Of a stretch of 64,000 bases of DNA, positions 36,481-49,869 are shown piece after piece. The DNA is from Prochilodus magdalenae. Taxonomy: Eukaryota > Chordata > Actinopteri > Characiformes > Prochilodontidae. The stretch's first letter is position 1; every line of letters starts with the position of its first letter. The DNA lies in NCBI GenBank assembly GCA_024036415.1, contig JAMWET010003934.1, positions 801,001-865,000 of the forward strand, given 5' to 3'. The position numbers and the translations under genes were made by a program. The notes under the pieces were generated by a model that worked only from the letters and a program-made list of their open reading frames with translations, was not told the DNA's origin and searched no databases.

Positions 36481-37587
36481 CCTGAAAGAGAGAGCACAAA
36501 AGTGAAACAGAGAAAAGTATTGCTGGTTTGGGGAGAAATGTTTGGGATTTTTTTTCTGATAATGATTCTCAGCATAGATTTTAAAAACTACTACTACTGT
36601 TTTAAAATGAGCTGTACTGTTTTTGAGTTCACTTAAGATCATCTTCTAAAAGTAAGTGAGCTATCAGTCTGAAACAGAAGCTAACTTCACATTACACAGT
36701 GGGAGCGAGTGCTGCTTCAGAAGAGATTTGTTCCAGGATTGAACCAGATTCATTCCTTTTTTTGTAAGTCTGATATCCTATCCAGCATTTTCTGTTAATA
36801 TTGTACTGATTCTGATGTCTGGTATCAGATTAGTGCCATCTCGACATAAAATGTGATCCTTTTCTCAAAAGAGCACATTAACAGAAAATGTATTTGCCCC
36901 TGCACAAAACTATGAATGATAAGAGGAAAGTGTTTGTGTTAAGAAGAGCAATTCTCTTAGGACAACCATCAAAATGTTCTTACTTGTGTAAAATTGTCAT
37001 GTACATGTGGTTATGAGGCTAAAAGACACCATACACACACACAGATACACACGCAGGAGGTTCTTTTTCTTATCAAATGAAAGCTCATTATGGCATTATT
37101 ACAATATCCTGCTCCTCCTTCGTCGCGCCTCATGGTGTTTCTTTTGTGGCTCAAGAGAGGACAAATTGTCTAAAACAAAAACAGGGTAGGTGTTGTATGT
37201 ATGAGAAAAGCTTTTTAGAGTAGTTCAAACCTAATTGCTACTTTTGACTAACCAGGCCAGTGCTAATGTTGAAAGAGATACAGCTTCATGACGTTATCTC
37301 CTATAAAAGATTATACATTATAAAAATCCATCAGTGCATCTTGGAAAAATATTACAATTATATTAGAGGTTTAAAATGCCATTCATTTTTTTCACTTGGT
37401 TATGTATTAAGTTCCTTAGATTTATGAAATCATATGGTGTGGAATGTTAGTCTGCATTCCCCAACAACTAAATGCTTTTTCCTTACAAACCTACAGCTTT
37501 TATTAGGAAATATAAAGAGGCCAAAGCTGGTCCTTTAGTTGTCGAAGACAAATTTGTGGATAGGTTAGCTGGAGTGCAGCAACACTT

Positions 37588-37830
37588 ACACTCTTAGAAT
37601 TAAAGGTGCCAAAAAGATTGCCATTGAATAACCACTTTTGGTTCCATAACTGTCGGTTCCATAAAGTTTTCAGTAGATCGTTAGAGCTTTTCTTGGATGT
37701 GTGAGGGCTAAGAACTTTTTCAAAGAACCACCTCATAAAATAAAGTTTCTAAATATACTGAAGGTTTTATTTTCCTTCCTAAAATTGTACACTGAAGCCA
37801 AGAACCATTTTGAATCTTTTAAGCATGTAG
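37588..37830. mobile_element. Hairpin MITE of the 'ggttccataaag' type, degraded
   Basis: Starts ACACTCTTAGAATTAAAGGT and contains ACCACTTTTGGTTCCATAAC, GGTTCCATAAAGTTTTCAGT, ACTTTTTCAAAGAACCACC and CCAAGAACCATTTTGAATC. Fish genomes carry many palindromic MITEs built from 'cactcttaaaaataaaggt', 'ggttccataaagaacc' and 'ttctttgaagaacc' phrases, and this matches that pattern in degraded form. The right terminus is eroded. No coding capacity. Confidence 0.6.
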
Positions 37831-40800
37831 TATAGGTTTGCTACCCTTCACAACTTTCATATAAAAGATTGGGCTCAGGTCAGGTTGGGTTTGTTTTGCA
37901 ACAAGCCTTGCCTTCTCTCTCGCACGCTCTCTTTGTGTTTGATGTGTTCAGAACAACTCCAGAATTTGAGAAGTGGGTGTATGTACCCTCCAGGAAACCT
38001 TGGATGATGAGAGGGATGTGTGAAAAGGTCAGAGCAGATCCTTCTATGCTTGGCAGATATTTCCTTACTTCTGCAAATAGCAGCATTAGTAAGATTTTAA
38101 TAAAGGTGCACACATCTCGTAAAATCTGTTCCCCCTAATATGTGAAAGATGTTTATATTCCAACGACACAACCCAATATATAAATGTATCTAACAGCTAA
38201 GAGCTAATGACAGCTGCTCTAAATGAATAACTTACTCAACCCTCAGCTAAACCAGGTCTGTAAGTGTAGCATGAGTGTCCAACAGTAGTTACTGTCTTCA
38301 GAACACTAATTAAAGGAAACTTAATTTATTCACACAACAGCACATGACATGCAAACAAATGAACTCTACTTTTATTAGTTGCTCCTGGACGTAATGTGCA
38401 GATGGGTAAAGTGAATAGTGTCTTATTCTTCAATACTCACTTTTATAAAGATCATAATAAATAAAGAGAAAAATACCTAACCAGAGTAACACTTTTTGAT
38501 GTGCTGGGTTTTTATAAATATTAAACTCACACACACTTGCCACTTGTGCATATAGCCATGTTTAAAAGTAGATTCATAAATATACATTCAGAGCAGCACA
38601 CATAGGTACATTATTTTAAAAGGTATTAAAGTCTAAACAGTGTCTTTTGCCATAATGCATGCAAGGGTACCCAGAAATCTAGTACTGACTTTTGATTAAA
38701 CAGTAGTTTGCTGACAGGTTAGTAAGTGGAGTGCAAATATAGATTTCAAGTTAATTAAGCAGTTTTTAGCAGGTATATGTCATACATAACTAATGTTGTT
38801 AAAACTACAGTAATGAGGATGTATATTGTATTTTTCAGATTAAATGCAAATGCATAGTCCAGTTCCCATACCCAGTTCCACAGGAACTATTAATTGAACA
38901 TAACCAGGGCAGCATACTTATATGAAGATATACATGCACACACATCTAAACATATATGCACAAACCAGAGATTTGCTTATTTTCCTGCTTAATCTTTGCA
39001 TGGAAATTCATATGCATTAATCTTGTATAGTTTCGGATAGTGTATGATATTGTATCCATAGTATGGTAATGTATGGTACTAAGTATGGTTTACTTCACTG
39101 TCCTGCCTGCCCAAGATCGTTACAAACATCAGAGAGAATTGTGTTAGACTTTGTCTGTATTATTTTAACATGCTGTTGATAATAGTCAAGACACTTATTA
39201 CTTCTATTCGGGCTACAAATCTATATATGAATACCTGTAATGTAACTTACATGATTAATACTAATGGCTATGGTAATGACGATATTTGATAGGAAATGGT
39301 GGTGTTTAGTGGAGAATATCGCTATTTATATACAATAAAATCATATTGTATTGTCTCCACCCCTTCTTTTACACAGTGGCATTGTTGCCAGATTTGGTGG
39401 GTCCCAGCCAAATGAGTTTGATTTAGCTGGGAAAAGTGTTTTGTGGGTTGGACAAAATTTGGGCTGGTTAGTTAATTTTTGCTGGGTTTAAAAACATTTT
39501 ATTATAGTCCAATCAGTTTTGATGGCATACATAAATTATAATTACTCCTGTTGAGAGGAAGCTGTTTCCTTGCATATCTGTATTGTTCACAAACAATTTC
39601 AGCAGTCTCCGTAGAATGAAACTGCTTAGGGGCCTAGCAAGGCATAGATAATCCAGTTCTTTCTGATTGCTTGGCAATAAGACTCCACTAGTAATAATGT
39701 AAAAACGTATCTACAGATTTTAAAAGGCAAGACATCAACAGATAGCATAGCCAGAAGCTTATTATTAATGTCAAGTTGGTTAAATGCTGTATTATTTTGT
39801 ACTTTGTTTTAATGTGTACATTTTGGAAATGTTTTGGCAGGTTTTAAACATTTTTGTCAGGCATAAACATTGGTAATCACCTGTGCTCCTGGCTGCATAT
39901 ACAGATATGTCAGCTGCAATGATGGTTAAGTCTGCTGCAGACAATCTTGTCTTGTCCCAGGCACTGCTCCATCACTGTCAAACTTGTCTCTTGCTCTTAC
40001 TCCCTCACTTTCCGGATTGGTTGTAAATAACTACTTGTTTCATTTTGTTCACATGTGTAACCTGTTTTTAGGGTAATACGAGTGAGGTCGTTTTAATATC
40101 TGCCAGTGTTTGTACTGTTTGTCGTGAATGTGCTTTTACACAAAACAAGGAATTGCTTAAAGGAAAGTTTCCTACATATTAAGTCAAGCCAGTTGGAACA
40201 AATATTACATTGCCATTACACTACATTATTACCTTACGTTGGAAATTGTGACAGTACTATAACTAAATCTATTTTTTTATTTTATTTTATTTATATCTAT
40301 TTTAACCGTGTTTTTCTGTCTTCAACTTTTGTGCAAAACATAAGTTTAAACATGTTTTTTAATGCCTGCTTTTTACAATCCAATTCAATCAAATCCTGGT
40401 GGATAAAATTATTTTCCCACCTCAGCATCCTGTTAACTTGCAAGCACGACATGCTGACAAAAAAATTTTAAAATTTGATTTCTGATTCGATATTACATTT
40501 GCTGTTTTGTATAAAGCCTAAACAAAAATAGTTTCAAAACTAATTGTTGAATCATACTCATTTCACAGTATGCTTTTTGTAATGTAATATGATGGTGGAA
40601 TGAAGAATCACAGTCAGGCTAAATAATTGTGACCATCTAAAGTTATTATTAATTTAGTCTTATTAATGTTGGCGAATGCTTGTTTGTTTGGATGGTTCCG
40701 AGGGGGCAGTTCCACATGCTTCAGCAAGTGTTGGTGGTGATATTAAATTGGTTATGCAAGAAGTATGTATGTTGTTTAATCTTGTATCTTGTCTCAGATA

Positions 40801-40879
40801 CTTTGTGGATCAATTACAGCCTCCATGTTGCAGGGTTTTAATGAGGGACTCTTGTCTGCTTTTAACAAAGCTTTTTCTA

Positions 40880-40920
<41 letters not shown>

Positions 40921-43900
40921 ACTTCTTTCTCTCAGTACAGTGCCATGCATTTCTTTTTAATCACATTGCTTGGTGGCTGACTTTTTAAAATGCATAACAC
41001 ACACACTCCAACAGTTGGTGTAATGGTGGCACTGTTCCAACAGACGCTTGTTAGGCCTTGAAGATTAGGATGTGTAAAAATATGCCCTTATACAATGGAT
41101 CAGTTTGTTGTGTGTTTTTGTTTATAGGCTTTGTCTAAGTGTTGCTTTTAGGAAACAAAGTCATGTGGTTTTAAACAACAAGATTAGCCGTTAGCCTGGC
41201 GTGACCAGAGATCTCTGAAGCACCTTTTTTTTCATTCAGTTTTTCAGTGGGGCTCCTGAAGAAAACATAAAAGAAGTATAAGCAACCATGTGACATTTTT
41301 TACTTTGTAAAGGTCTTAATCACATAGTTAGCATCCAACTACAAGCACTGTTGCACAATTCCATTCAAACGTTGCCTCAGCAATTTATAGATTTAGTTTT
41401 TACATCCAGGCTTTCTTGATGGTTTTCCAAATGAAAATTCCAGAGTTATATATTGTTTAATTGTAAGCTTTACCCTGTTTAGATGTAAATATCAGAACTT
41501 ACTGGAATTCTAGTAAAACTGACTATTGTCATTCAAATGAAAAGAACATCATATGCTAATGAACAAATTAATGTTTTCACTGGTGTAAGTGGAGCACTCT
41601 AGTTGGGCTTTAGTCTGTTTTGATTCTTTGTATGCATCCATGCTTCATTATGGATATGATTTGTATAGATAAAATAATATCTCCCCCTAAACTTGCTGTA
41701 GAGTAATTCATATCATGACATGCCTAGTATAAAGCATTTTAGGTAAAGTACAGTTTGCATTAGTTGTTACAGCTGTAGTCCGATCAGGTCTGTTGGTGCA
41801 GGGAGGAAAACTCCAGTGGCTTTGGTTTTGCCTGGGCAGGACTGAGGAACACTGTGATTAGAACAGTGGTACACAGCATGCTGGGATGGCACTGCTGCTG
41901 CTCCCCAGCCAATCAGCTTGAAGGGCTGTTGTGGCCTGCAGCCAGTCAGCGTGCACAGCTGCTGTATCACTCATACAAACACTGTGCGAAAAGGTTTCTC
42001 ACACACACACACACACACACACACGTGTCCAGATGGTCCCTCAGAGACCCAGCATACTGACCTACTCAGACTCTATACACACCTACACACACCCTCTCTC
42101 CTTCCTTTTCTCTCGCTGTCTCTTTCTGCTTTTCCTGCAATAGGCAACCTGGTACAGAGTTTCAGCTGTCAAAATTTATTTACTGGACAGTTCAAAAACA
42201 GATCATACTCTCCAACTTTATGCAATGTTGGTGGTGTTTCATTTATAGGTATCTAGGCCATAAAAACCAACAAACGTTTCTGTGACAAGCTGGTTTAATG
42301 TACCAGCTAACAGTCACACAGTTTAAGTAGCTGCATGTGCCAGCATTTATTTTTGCTGTTAGCCTGCTTTTAGTGTGATCCATGCTGCTGGATTATTCGT
42401 TTTCTCTTCTCTTGGTGACCCCTAATTTTGCACAGTTCCTTTGAGATCCAGTAAATAAATAAATAAATATTACAGGGGAGAAGACCATGATTCGGGCTTC
42501 ATAGAACTCGCAGTGCATAACTTACCAAGATCAGACTATGATGAGGAACCATAGATAGGTAAATAGACAGAAAGATACATATACTGAAGAATAAAATGTT
42601 GTATAATATAACGAATATAAGAATTACATGGGAAAAACGATGAAACTAGAAAATGCATGTAAATAACATGTAACATGTCTTAATAAAGCAAGAATGATTC
42701 AATGTGTGGAAAATATAAGCTGTGAGTTTGGTTAACTGGTGGAAAAATGTGATGCGTTGTGTGCAAAATTTATCGTTTTTGAATTGCTTGTTGTAACTGT
42801 CAAGTTGCTTCAAAATTATGTAGCATGCAACTCACAGCATGCAACTAATGTTACATGAAAGCCAGCCTTAGCCTAAAATAATTCTCAATGCTGAATCACC
42901 TTTGCCACTGTAATCTGTGTGTGAACAACTGATTAATTAAGTTGACTTTCTTTGTAACTTAGCCCTAAATAGCCCAAAGCAGTGATAATACACAATACTG
43001 TTACACTGTTGTATAAAACAGACAAAGAAAACATTGGTTTAAGGATTTTGGTTTTGTAACAAATGTTTGAAAAATAGATAATCAGATTGATTGAAAATGT
43101 AAGAAAAGCTATTCAAATAAGCAGTACATTCACCCATTTTTGTGCTGGTGTGCATTTGTTTTTTCTCAGTACAAAACAAACTTTCTGTTTCGAAAACTTA
43201 ATCCAAAGGTCCTTTCCTCTTTCCACTATGATATCTTAGCAGTAGCCAAAGTTTGGGCTACAAAAAGCTGTTTTACTGTTCATTAATGACACACATAAAC
43301 TGTCTCACCAATCTGGTCAGGATTACCAGATTGGACAGAGCCACCTCTCTTAACAGTTTCTAGGCGTTCTTTGGACACACACGCATCTGTGCATTTAGCG
43401 TCCCCTGTTGTTTTGTGTATTAGTGAGAGGCATGTTCTAATACAAACTCCTAGCCTGTCCCTGGGGACAAAACTGTGTGTGTGTGGGTGTGTGCTTATGT
43501 GTGTAAAGGCTTTTTTAGGTTGTTTGCAAGCCCCATCTGCTGTGTCTCTCCCTCCTGGCACAACTTTAGGAAGAGGAGAGTATTATACCTTGGAAAAGTC
43601 TAGCATGTTTTGTTCCCTTCTTTTAATCTTCTTTACTTTCTTTTGCATATTTTGAAAATGTTGCAAAACCTATTTGCATTGCTGTCAGTATTGGTCCAAT
43701 ATCTTTCCTATTAAAATCTCTTTCCGTACACATAGCACATCTCTAATGGGAACAATAGGAACATTATTGGCTATTTAAAGCAGCTCTCTGAAACACAATC
43801 TCATTTAAACACTGCAGTTAATGTGGACTGGGGAAGCACACTGACTTGCTGTATTTGAATATACCTTTTATGAAAATAAAGAAAAGTTAGTAAAGTAAAG

Positions 43901-46315
43901 ACATCCTTGAATCTGATTGGTTTGTATTACACCAAAAATAAATAAATAAATAAAAACAATGAAATGCCACACAGTATGCTTTTCTGAACATGTTTCAGAA
44001 CACTTGTGATTATCGTAACAACAATTACCAACTGCAATGTGTAAAATGTTTAAGATAGACCATTTAGTAAATATTTTTTTATACTGTTTTTAGCTATCAC
44101 TAGCCCCAGCTGTTTTAACAAAGCTAGCTAGCTAGTTAAAGCTTGGGTTACACTATATGACTTTTAACCTGATTTACTGCAACACCTATAGAACCCAGTT
44201 GGAGAGTTTGAGATGCCTACCTTTTTTATAACAAGGCTTAACTCTGTTTATCTCCGTTTTGCTGCCACTGCTGTTGTTTTAGGCCAATATTGCTATACTT
44301 TCTGCTTGTGCTATAAAACTGTTGAATCTTTAGAGTGATTACAGTAACTAGCGGTGTAGGCTGCAATGTAGCTAGCGATGTTGCTGATGAAGTTTCTGTT
44401 TACTGGCCAGTTCGTTTTCTAAAATTTTGATTAACAGCAAAAAAAAGTTGTGCTTATGATTATATTATGTAGAATTCCTAAGTTATATAGATGTATAGAC
44501 AAAGCATGGCTTTCTCATTAGTAAACTAAATGAATGCTAGAGTGACTGGTAGAGAAAACAGTTGACTTTATTTTACAACTGTTGTTACAAAGCTGTAACA
44601 ACTTTATCTCATTATAATACGTCACTGAATGTTCATTACAGGAACTGTAAATGTAGTTAATTTTAGCCAGGTTATAAGAGTGTCTGGCCATTTTGCTTTT
44701 CATGCTGCTTAAGCTCTTACAGTATGACTGAGTTTATGCATTGTGCTTGGCTTTCAAAAAAGCAAAGCTTTAAGCACATTGAAGTAGAGCTGTGCTTAAG
44801 GAACGACCGATCAAGCAGACATTTTTGATTTAATAAAGTCCACCAAATGGACTCTGGGTACCTTGTTCTGGGGAGATTTGATTACCTTTTCCAACAATGA
44901 CTGTTTGTATCCTGCGAAAAGCCCAGCAGTGGAAAGAAATGAAAAAAGAGCAACCAGTGCAGGGCTTTCGGTGGAAACAGATAAAAGGAAAAAAACTCTT
45001 CTATATGAAACAGAAGAACATCTTGCTTCGTGCTTTGCTCATTTTATTAACACCACAGGAGCCATAGTGGATACATTAAGTCAACGTTGATGTCTCCAGT
45101 CATCAGTTCAGTAGGCCATATATTGTGATATCTAAAAATAAATCTTTAAATGTAGCCAGTGACAGCAATAGTATTTGTAAAAATTTCAATTTGCAACATT
45201 TTTGAAGAAAATGTTTCTTGATGAGTTTCCTTAAAATGTATTGTTGTTTTGTGTTTTCAGTTATACTTCTGTTGGAAATATATTACTGAGTAAAGAAATA
45301 ATTTATATATTTATGCATTTATATATTAATTTATTTATTTTTGCTTTGAGAATACGGAGCTTTAGCATTTCATTTTCAACCAAATAAATCCCCAAATGAG
45401 AAGAACAGGGCAGAATCTCAGTTCCTATATCGATAGAAGTTCCACTGCAGTTTTATGTCACTCAATACAGAACAGTAGTTTTTAGCCCAAAACTCAAGTT
45501 ATTTAAGATTGTTACATGACTATATTGGATATTCAGCATCTTCTGGTGATAATGTCCTAATATTCAGACCTGGTATCAGATTGCCATCTCTAATAATTAT
45601 ATGACCAAGCCTATATCATCAGATTGATACAACATGCATGTACAAAAGTAAGGTTTAAACCTAAAACAAGTTTTACTAAAGGTAATGCCAAGATTCCAAA
45701 TTTATAGTGTTAAGCTGCTTAACTAAAGTTTTTATTTAGCGGTTTACTTTTTTTTTTACTTTTTATTATTTGTCTCCATTTTCATACATATTGCACAAAA
45801 AATTTTTAGTCATTAGATTATAACCTTTTGTTCTGGGCTTCACTTGGCTGTTTTACAAACAGACATTTTTACAACTCCTTTGTAAAAAAAAAAGACTACA
45901 ACAAATAAAACATCAGACAAAAGATTAAATAAAACCTATAACTCTCCCTGTATGACACAAATAAGGCAATGGCATTGGATATTGCATTAGAAAAAAGCAG
46001 GGTTGTTAGCCTGCTGGACATGAAACATGTTGCAGTACTTTGCTCACCAGTCTTTGCAAGATATACTGCTTAACAGGAATAGGCCAATGACAGCAGTGGA
46101 ATAGAAAATAAGCCAGGTTTAAAAACATTTTAGACAGGAAGAATGTCAAATTAAATATAAAATTACTCTAAATGATAGAGGCATAGGGCCTCTACTAATA
46201 ATTATATATAAATAAGACATCACTAGTTCATTCAACTGTATATGGTCTTTTAATATAGTCATTTGCATCATGAACTTTTATGCTGGTGTACTGGCATGTA
46301 TCTAACCATTACTAA
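37831..46315. other. Non-coding, no confident gene
   Basis: Mainly AT-rich unique DNA. Microsatellites are (CT)n at 40883-40920, (CA)n at 42000-42024 and short (AAAT)n tracts near 42452 and 43938. A 97-codon plus frame at 44800-45090 has a less biased composition than its neighbours but matches nothing I know. The other frames are simple-repeat or chance frames. Confidence 0.5.
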
Positions 46316-46357
46316 TGCATAATATATATATATGATATATATTTATATATATATTTA

Positions 46358-46426
<69 letters not shown>

Positions 46427-46436
46427 GTGCGTGTGT
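46316..46436. repeat. (TA)n(GT)n(GTGC)n compound microsatellite
   Basis: TA-rich segment, then GT dinucleotides broken by GCGT tetranucleotides at about 46371-46389, then GT again to 46436. Confidence 0.93.
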
Positions 46437-46592
46437 GCTGTAATATTTGCATATTATTCTTTTTTTCTCACTCTGTGTTCTGTGGTGTCTAATCTGTGTT
46501 GTTATTATTAGAAGTAGGAATCTGGCTCATGCTGCCATATGTGACAATGCACAACAGCACATGCACGCCCCCTGTCAACGTCATCAACCCTA

Positions 46593-46742
46593 ATTTGCAT
46601 GTGACATGCAGAATGTTTCGGTTCATCAGACCATCCTTCAGCAGGTTGCGTGCAAATAAGTGAAGCAGCGCGAGAGCAAGCAGAGCAGGCACGTGATTGG
46701 TCAGCCTGGGGGCTCTCGCACACTCCAAAGGAGGGAGGGATG

Positions 46743-46785
<43 letters not shown>
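46593..46785 (+). promoter_or_regulatory. Candidate promoter upstream of the 47.1-kb exon
   Basis: A less AT-rich, CpG-containing stretch carries a perfect octamer ATTTGCAT (46593-46600), an E-box CACGTG (46690-46695) directly followed by an inverted CCAAT box ATTGG (46696-46700), and a (GA)n tract (46745-46785). A CRE-like AACGTCA is at 46577-46583. The order and the change in base composition relative to the surrounding DNA suggest a TATA-less vertebrate promoter for the plus-strand exon about 400 bp downstream. Each motif alone is weak; the cluster and position are the argument. Confidence 0.4.
46745..46785. repeat. (GA)n microsatellite
   Basis: Pure GA run of about 41 bp inside the candidate promoter or 5' UTR. 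Confidence 0.97.
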
Positions 46786-46787
<2 letters not shown>

Positions 46788-47121
46788 GCAAGCACGAGCT
46801 GAGCTGCCAGTGTCAGCGTGCGCAGCACGGTGAACACACATCATGGAGCACACGCATTTTTTTCTGCACCTATGCTGTACTCCTCGATAACAACGTGGAA
46901 ATAAACACAAAAAAGGCAACAGGAAGAAGAGGCAGAGACATCTTTGTGGTTTGATTATTGTGGCTTGTTCCTTCATTCTTCTTTATCTCCCTCTCTCTCT
47001 CTCTTTCTCTCCCTCTGTTGGGCGCAGCATACAAGCAGGATTTTAAGCCTCCATCCTTATTTCACAAACCAAGAGTCTATTTCTTGCGTAAAGCGCAAAC
47101 ACTTTTCTTTGAGGAGAAAGC

Positions 47122-47202
47122 ATGATTTTTGCAGACATGAGCACGGGGAGCGGCTCCCCAAAGATGCACCCGCCCAATGGCACACGGTTTTACACCTTCC
47201 AG
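47122..47202 (+). CDS. Candidate first coding exon of an unidentified gene
   Basis: ATG at 47122 has A at -3, and an in-frame TGA at 47110-47112 closes the frame just upstream. It opens 27 codons reading M-I-F-A-D-M-S-T-G-S-G-S-P-K-M-H-P-P-N-G-T-R-F-Y-T-F-Q; a second in-frame ATG is at 47137. The exon would end at CAG (47200-47202) followed by GCAAGT, which is the consensus of the rare GC-type 5' splice site; a canonical but weaker alternative is CAA|GTAATG with GT at 47207. A less AT-rich, promoter-like stretch lies upstream and the following 17 kb is intron-like. Codon content is balanced rather than simple-sequence. I do not recognise the protein; the short Ser/Gly/Pro-rich start fits an N-terminal exon of a longer nuclear or cytoplasmic protein, but that is a guess. 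No signal peptide or membrane segment is seen. Chance ORF remains possible. Confidence 0.45.
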
Positions 47203-47765
47203 GCAAGTAATGTTTCATTTTCTATCATTACATGAGTGCAGCATAAATGCACAGAAAGCATATAGATACAAACCAGCCTTACACAGAACAAAAACAGAAA
47301 TCTTCAGAGATAATGCACTTGTTTTGTGCTAAGGCAGAAGTGTGGCTGTATGTTGTATTTTCAGGTTATATACAGACTTGATTTTGAGTTGATTGTTGGT
47401 TTATGTGCTTATGCAGTACTGACATGCTTTTAGCATTGCTCAGGCTGGTTGCGTCACTTCAGCAGAAATTATACTGGGATTTGTTATTTTTGCCTGTAAG
47501 CCGTTCAACAAGCCATCTTCTGTGCTAGGACCAGCTAGTAGTTCATGATCTTCAAAGTACAAGCCATTCTTGCATATAGAGTCCAAAATGCAGGACTATT
47601 TACAGTGCAAAATACTGCTTAGTACTAGCCAATCAAGATGCAAAGGACTGATTGCTTTTAGCCAGTCCTAGAGAGGATACAGGATACAGATGGCTAAGAG
47701 GCTGTATTGGTATAATGACACTAAAGTTGAATTGAACTGAGTTGAATTGAATTGAACTAATAACC
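47203..47765. other. Presumed intron start, no feature
   Basis: AT-rich sequence after the candidate donor site; a short imperfect GAATTGAACT repeat lies at about 47727-47760. Nothing else is supported. Confidence 0.4.
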
Positions 47766-48262
47766 GATCAGTGTGCAGGGCGCTACAAGCCAATCCTGGT
47801 GTAGGAGACAGGGCACTATGAGCCAATCCTAGTGCAGGAGACAGGACATTGTAAACCTATGCTATTGCAAGGAGACAGGACACTGCGAGCCAATCACAGT
47901 GCAGGAAACAGGACATGACGATCCATTCCTTGTCCAGGAGAAAGGACACCAAAAGTCAATCCTTGTACAGGACACCGGTCCTTGTGCAAGCCAGTCATAG
48001 TGTAGGAGACAGGAGACTGCTATCCAATATTAGGGAAAGAGACAGGTGCAGGAGACAGGACAATACATAGTTAAGCAGGTAAGCATAGTTAAGGAGACAG
48101 AAAACTATGTTCCCTAGGACACCAAAAGTCAATCCTTGTACAGCACACCGGTCCTTGTGCAAGCCAGTCCTAGTGCATGAAACAGGACACTATGAGCCAA
48201 TTTTAATGCAGGAGACAAGACACTATGAGTCAATCCTAGTGCAGGAGACAGGACACTATGCA
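47766..48262. repeat. 33-bp degenerate minisatellite
   Basis: Roughly 14 diverged units built from GGAGACAGGACACTATGAGC and CAATCCTAGTGCA (33 bp). Variation includes single-base changes and unit fusions. A longer block, GGACACCAAAAGTCAATCCT followed by TGTACAGSACACCGGTCCTTG and GCAAGCCAGTC, occurs twice (about 47945-47997 and 48117-48169), about 172 bp apart, showing higher-order duplication of several units. It lies in the presumed first intron. Confidence 0.88.
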
Positions 48263-49869
48263 TCTTTGTTGTAGATCTAACCCAATTAAACTAGCATATT
48301 GCAGCCAATATTGTGATAACGACTAACAAACAATATATTGAGCAGTTATTAAGGTGTAATTGATTCGTTGTATTAAATACAGCTGTATTTTGAGGAAGCT
48401 TGGTAGGCCCTGCTGTATTGCGCAGTGGACCAAAGAGTCCAAATTTAATCTGTCTGATGTTCACATTAGAGCTTCCTATACTCCTCTTACTGAACCCTGT
48501 ACTTTGTCAAAGGACACAGAGATCTTTTTGATTATTTATATAGGCACATATAGTAGGCCTATTGATCCACCCCTCCCCCCCTTATGTTGATACCCTAAAC
48601 TGCTTTGGCCCCTAAACACATGCAGTAGAATGAAGCAGGTGCCATTGGATATTGATCCATGTCACAGCAAGCCGTGGTAACCAAGACAATCATTTTAATT
48701 TGTGAAAAACAAAGCAGCAGATGAGATGCTCTCCACAGTGTACCTGTTATTGTTATTTCTGGCTTCTTGCTGCTTTGGGACTGATGGTGATGTAGATTTA
48801 GGCTTGGGTTGCCAGATTCCACCTCCTGAACGGACAGGTTTATTGGCTGCTGATTTTAAGGCCAGTTGTTAATTGAATGACTAAATAAACAAATTGTGCT
48901 TATGATAAGTGTGTTTCTGCTTGAATATGAATTTTGTCCTGTTAAAATTGATTGTAGTGTGCGTGCATTTGTACCATCACATGTGCATTAGTTACTAACA
49001 GGCACTTGTAAATCGCACATATCGGTAGCAGCTTCATATTTAACCCTATAATGCAAGAGTATGCAAATATATTAATCTGTCTTGACATATTTGTTGTTAA
49101 TAAACTCAATATTTTGCAGTTAATTATGCCTTATTCTTCTTACAGTGTAGTAATGTTTTTGTCACAGGTATGAATAATTCATGCTGCAAAAAGTTGATAC
49201 AGGTCTGTCAGGTTTGTCAGTCAAAGTACAAAATATTAAGGTAGTAGTTTAAACCTAAATATCTGTATGGATTTACTATATCCAAACCAATTTGGATTGG
49301 TTTACTACAGGTTATGGGGTTCTACTATGTTTTGCATCATGTATAAGAACACTTCTCATCCATGATGTAATCCTAGTAATGCACAGCCTTTCGTAGCTTA
49401 TTGCCTTATAGAAACAGAGTACTGTTTAGCTAAGGTTAATTATCCAGCTGGTTATTTGCTTTTCAGTAAGAAAGGAAACTAACTAACTAACTAACTAGCA
49501 GGTCAGATATGCATCTAAGTAACTGGAACCAGAATGTGTGTGTGTGTGTGTGTAAAAGCACAGGAATGTCTCTTTTCAGCTTGTGATGAGCAGGACATGC
49601 GAATGGAAATTGACCTAGAAGCCTGCTCGTCATTCCAAACAGCGTACAAAAATTTTACACGTTCCAGTCATATCTGAAATCATCTGAAACAATCAGTCTC
49701 TGCAGCCCAGAGTGACTCAGCTGACAAAACGCAAACACACATTCCTTAACAGTGCCACTTCTCACTCTGTCAAACACTTTGCGATGTTTTTAAAACAAGT
49801 AAGCATGTTTTCCTTTGTAGTTTGCGATTACCTACCATTGTAAATTAAATTTAGCCAGTTTTTTTTTCA
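48263..49869. other. Presumed intron, no feature beyond short repeats
   Basis: AT-rich; (AACT)n at about 49478-49497 and (GT)n at 49536-49553. The frames at 48360-48590 and 48595-48822 have no recognisable domain. Confidence 0.45.

Larger units (their letters stand above)
32465..37587. other. Non-coding with microsatellites
   Basis: Contains a (CA)n tract near 33587-33610, a (CT)n tract at 34290-34382 and a (TA)n(GA)n block at 36384-36480 (listed separately). Short duplications such as AATTGCTTTTCTATTCTT occur at 35926-35972. The frames at 32591-32854, 35473-35829 and 37007-37189 show no known domain. Confidence 0.5.
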
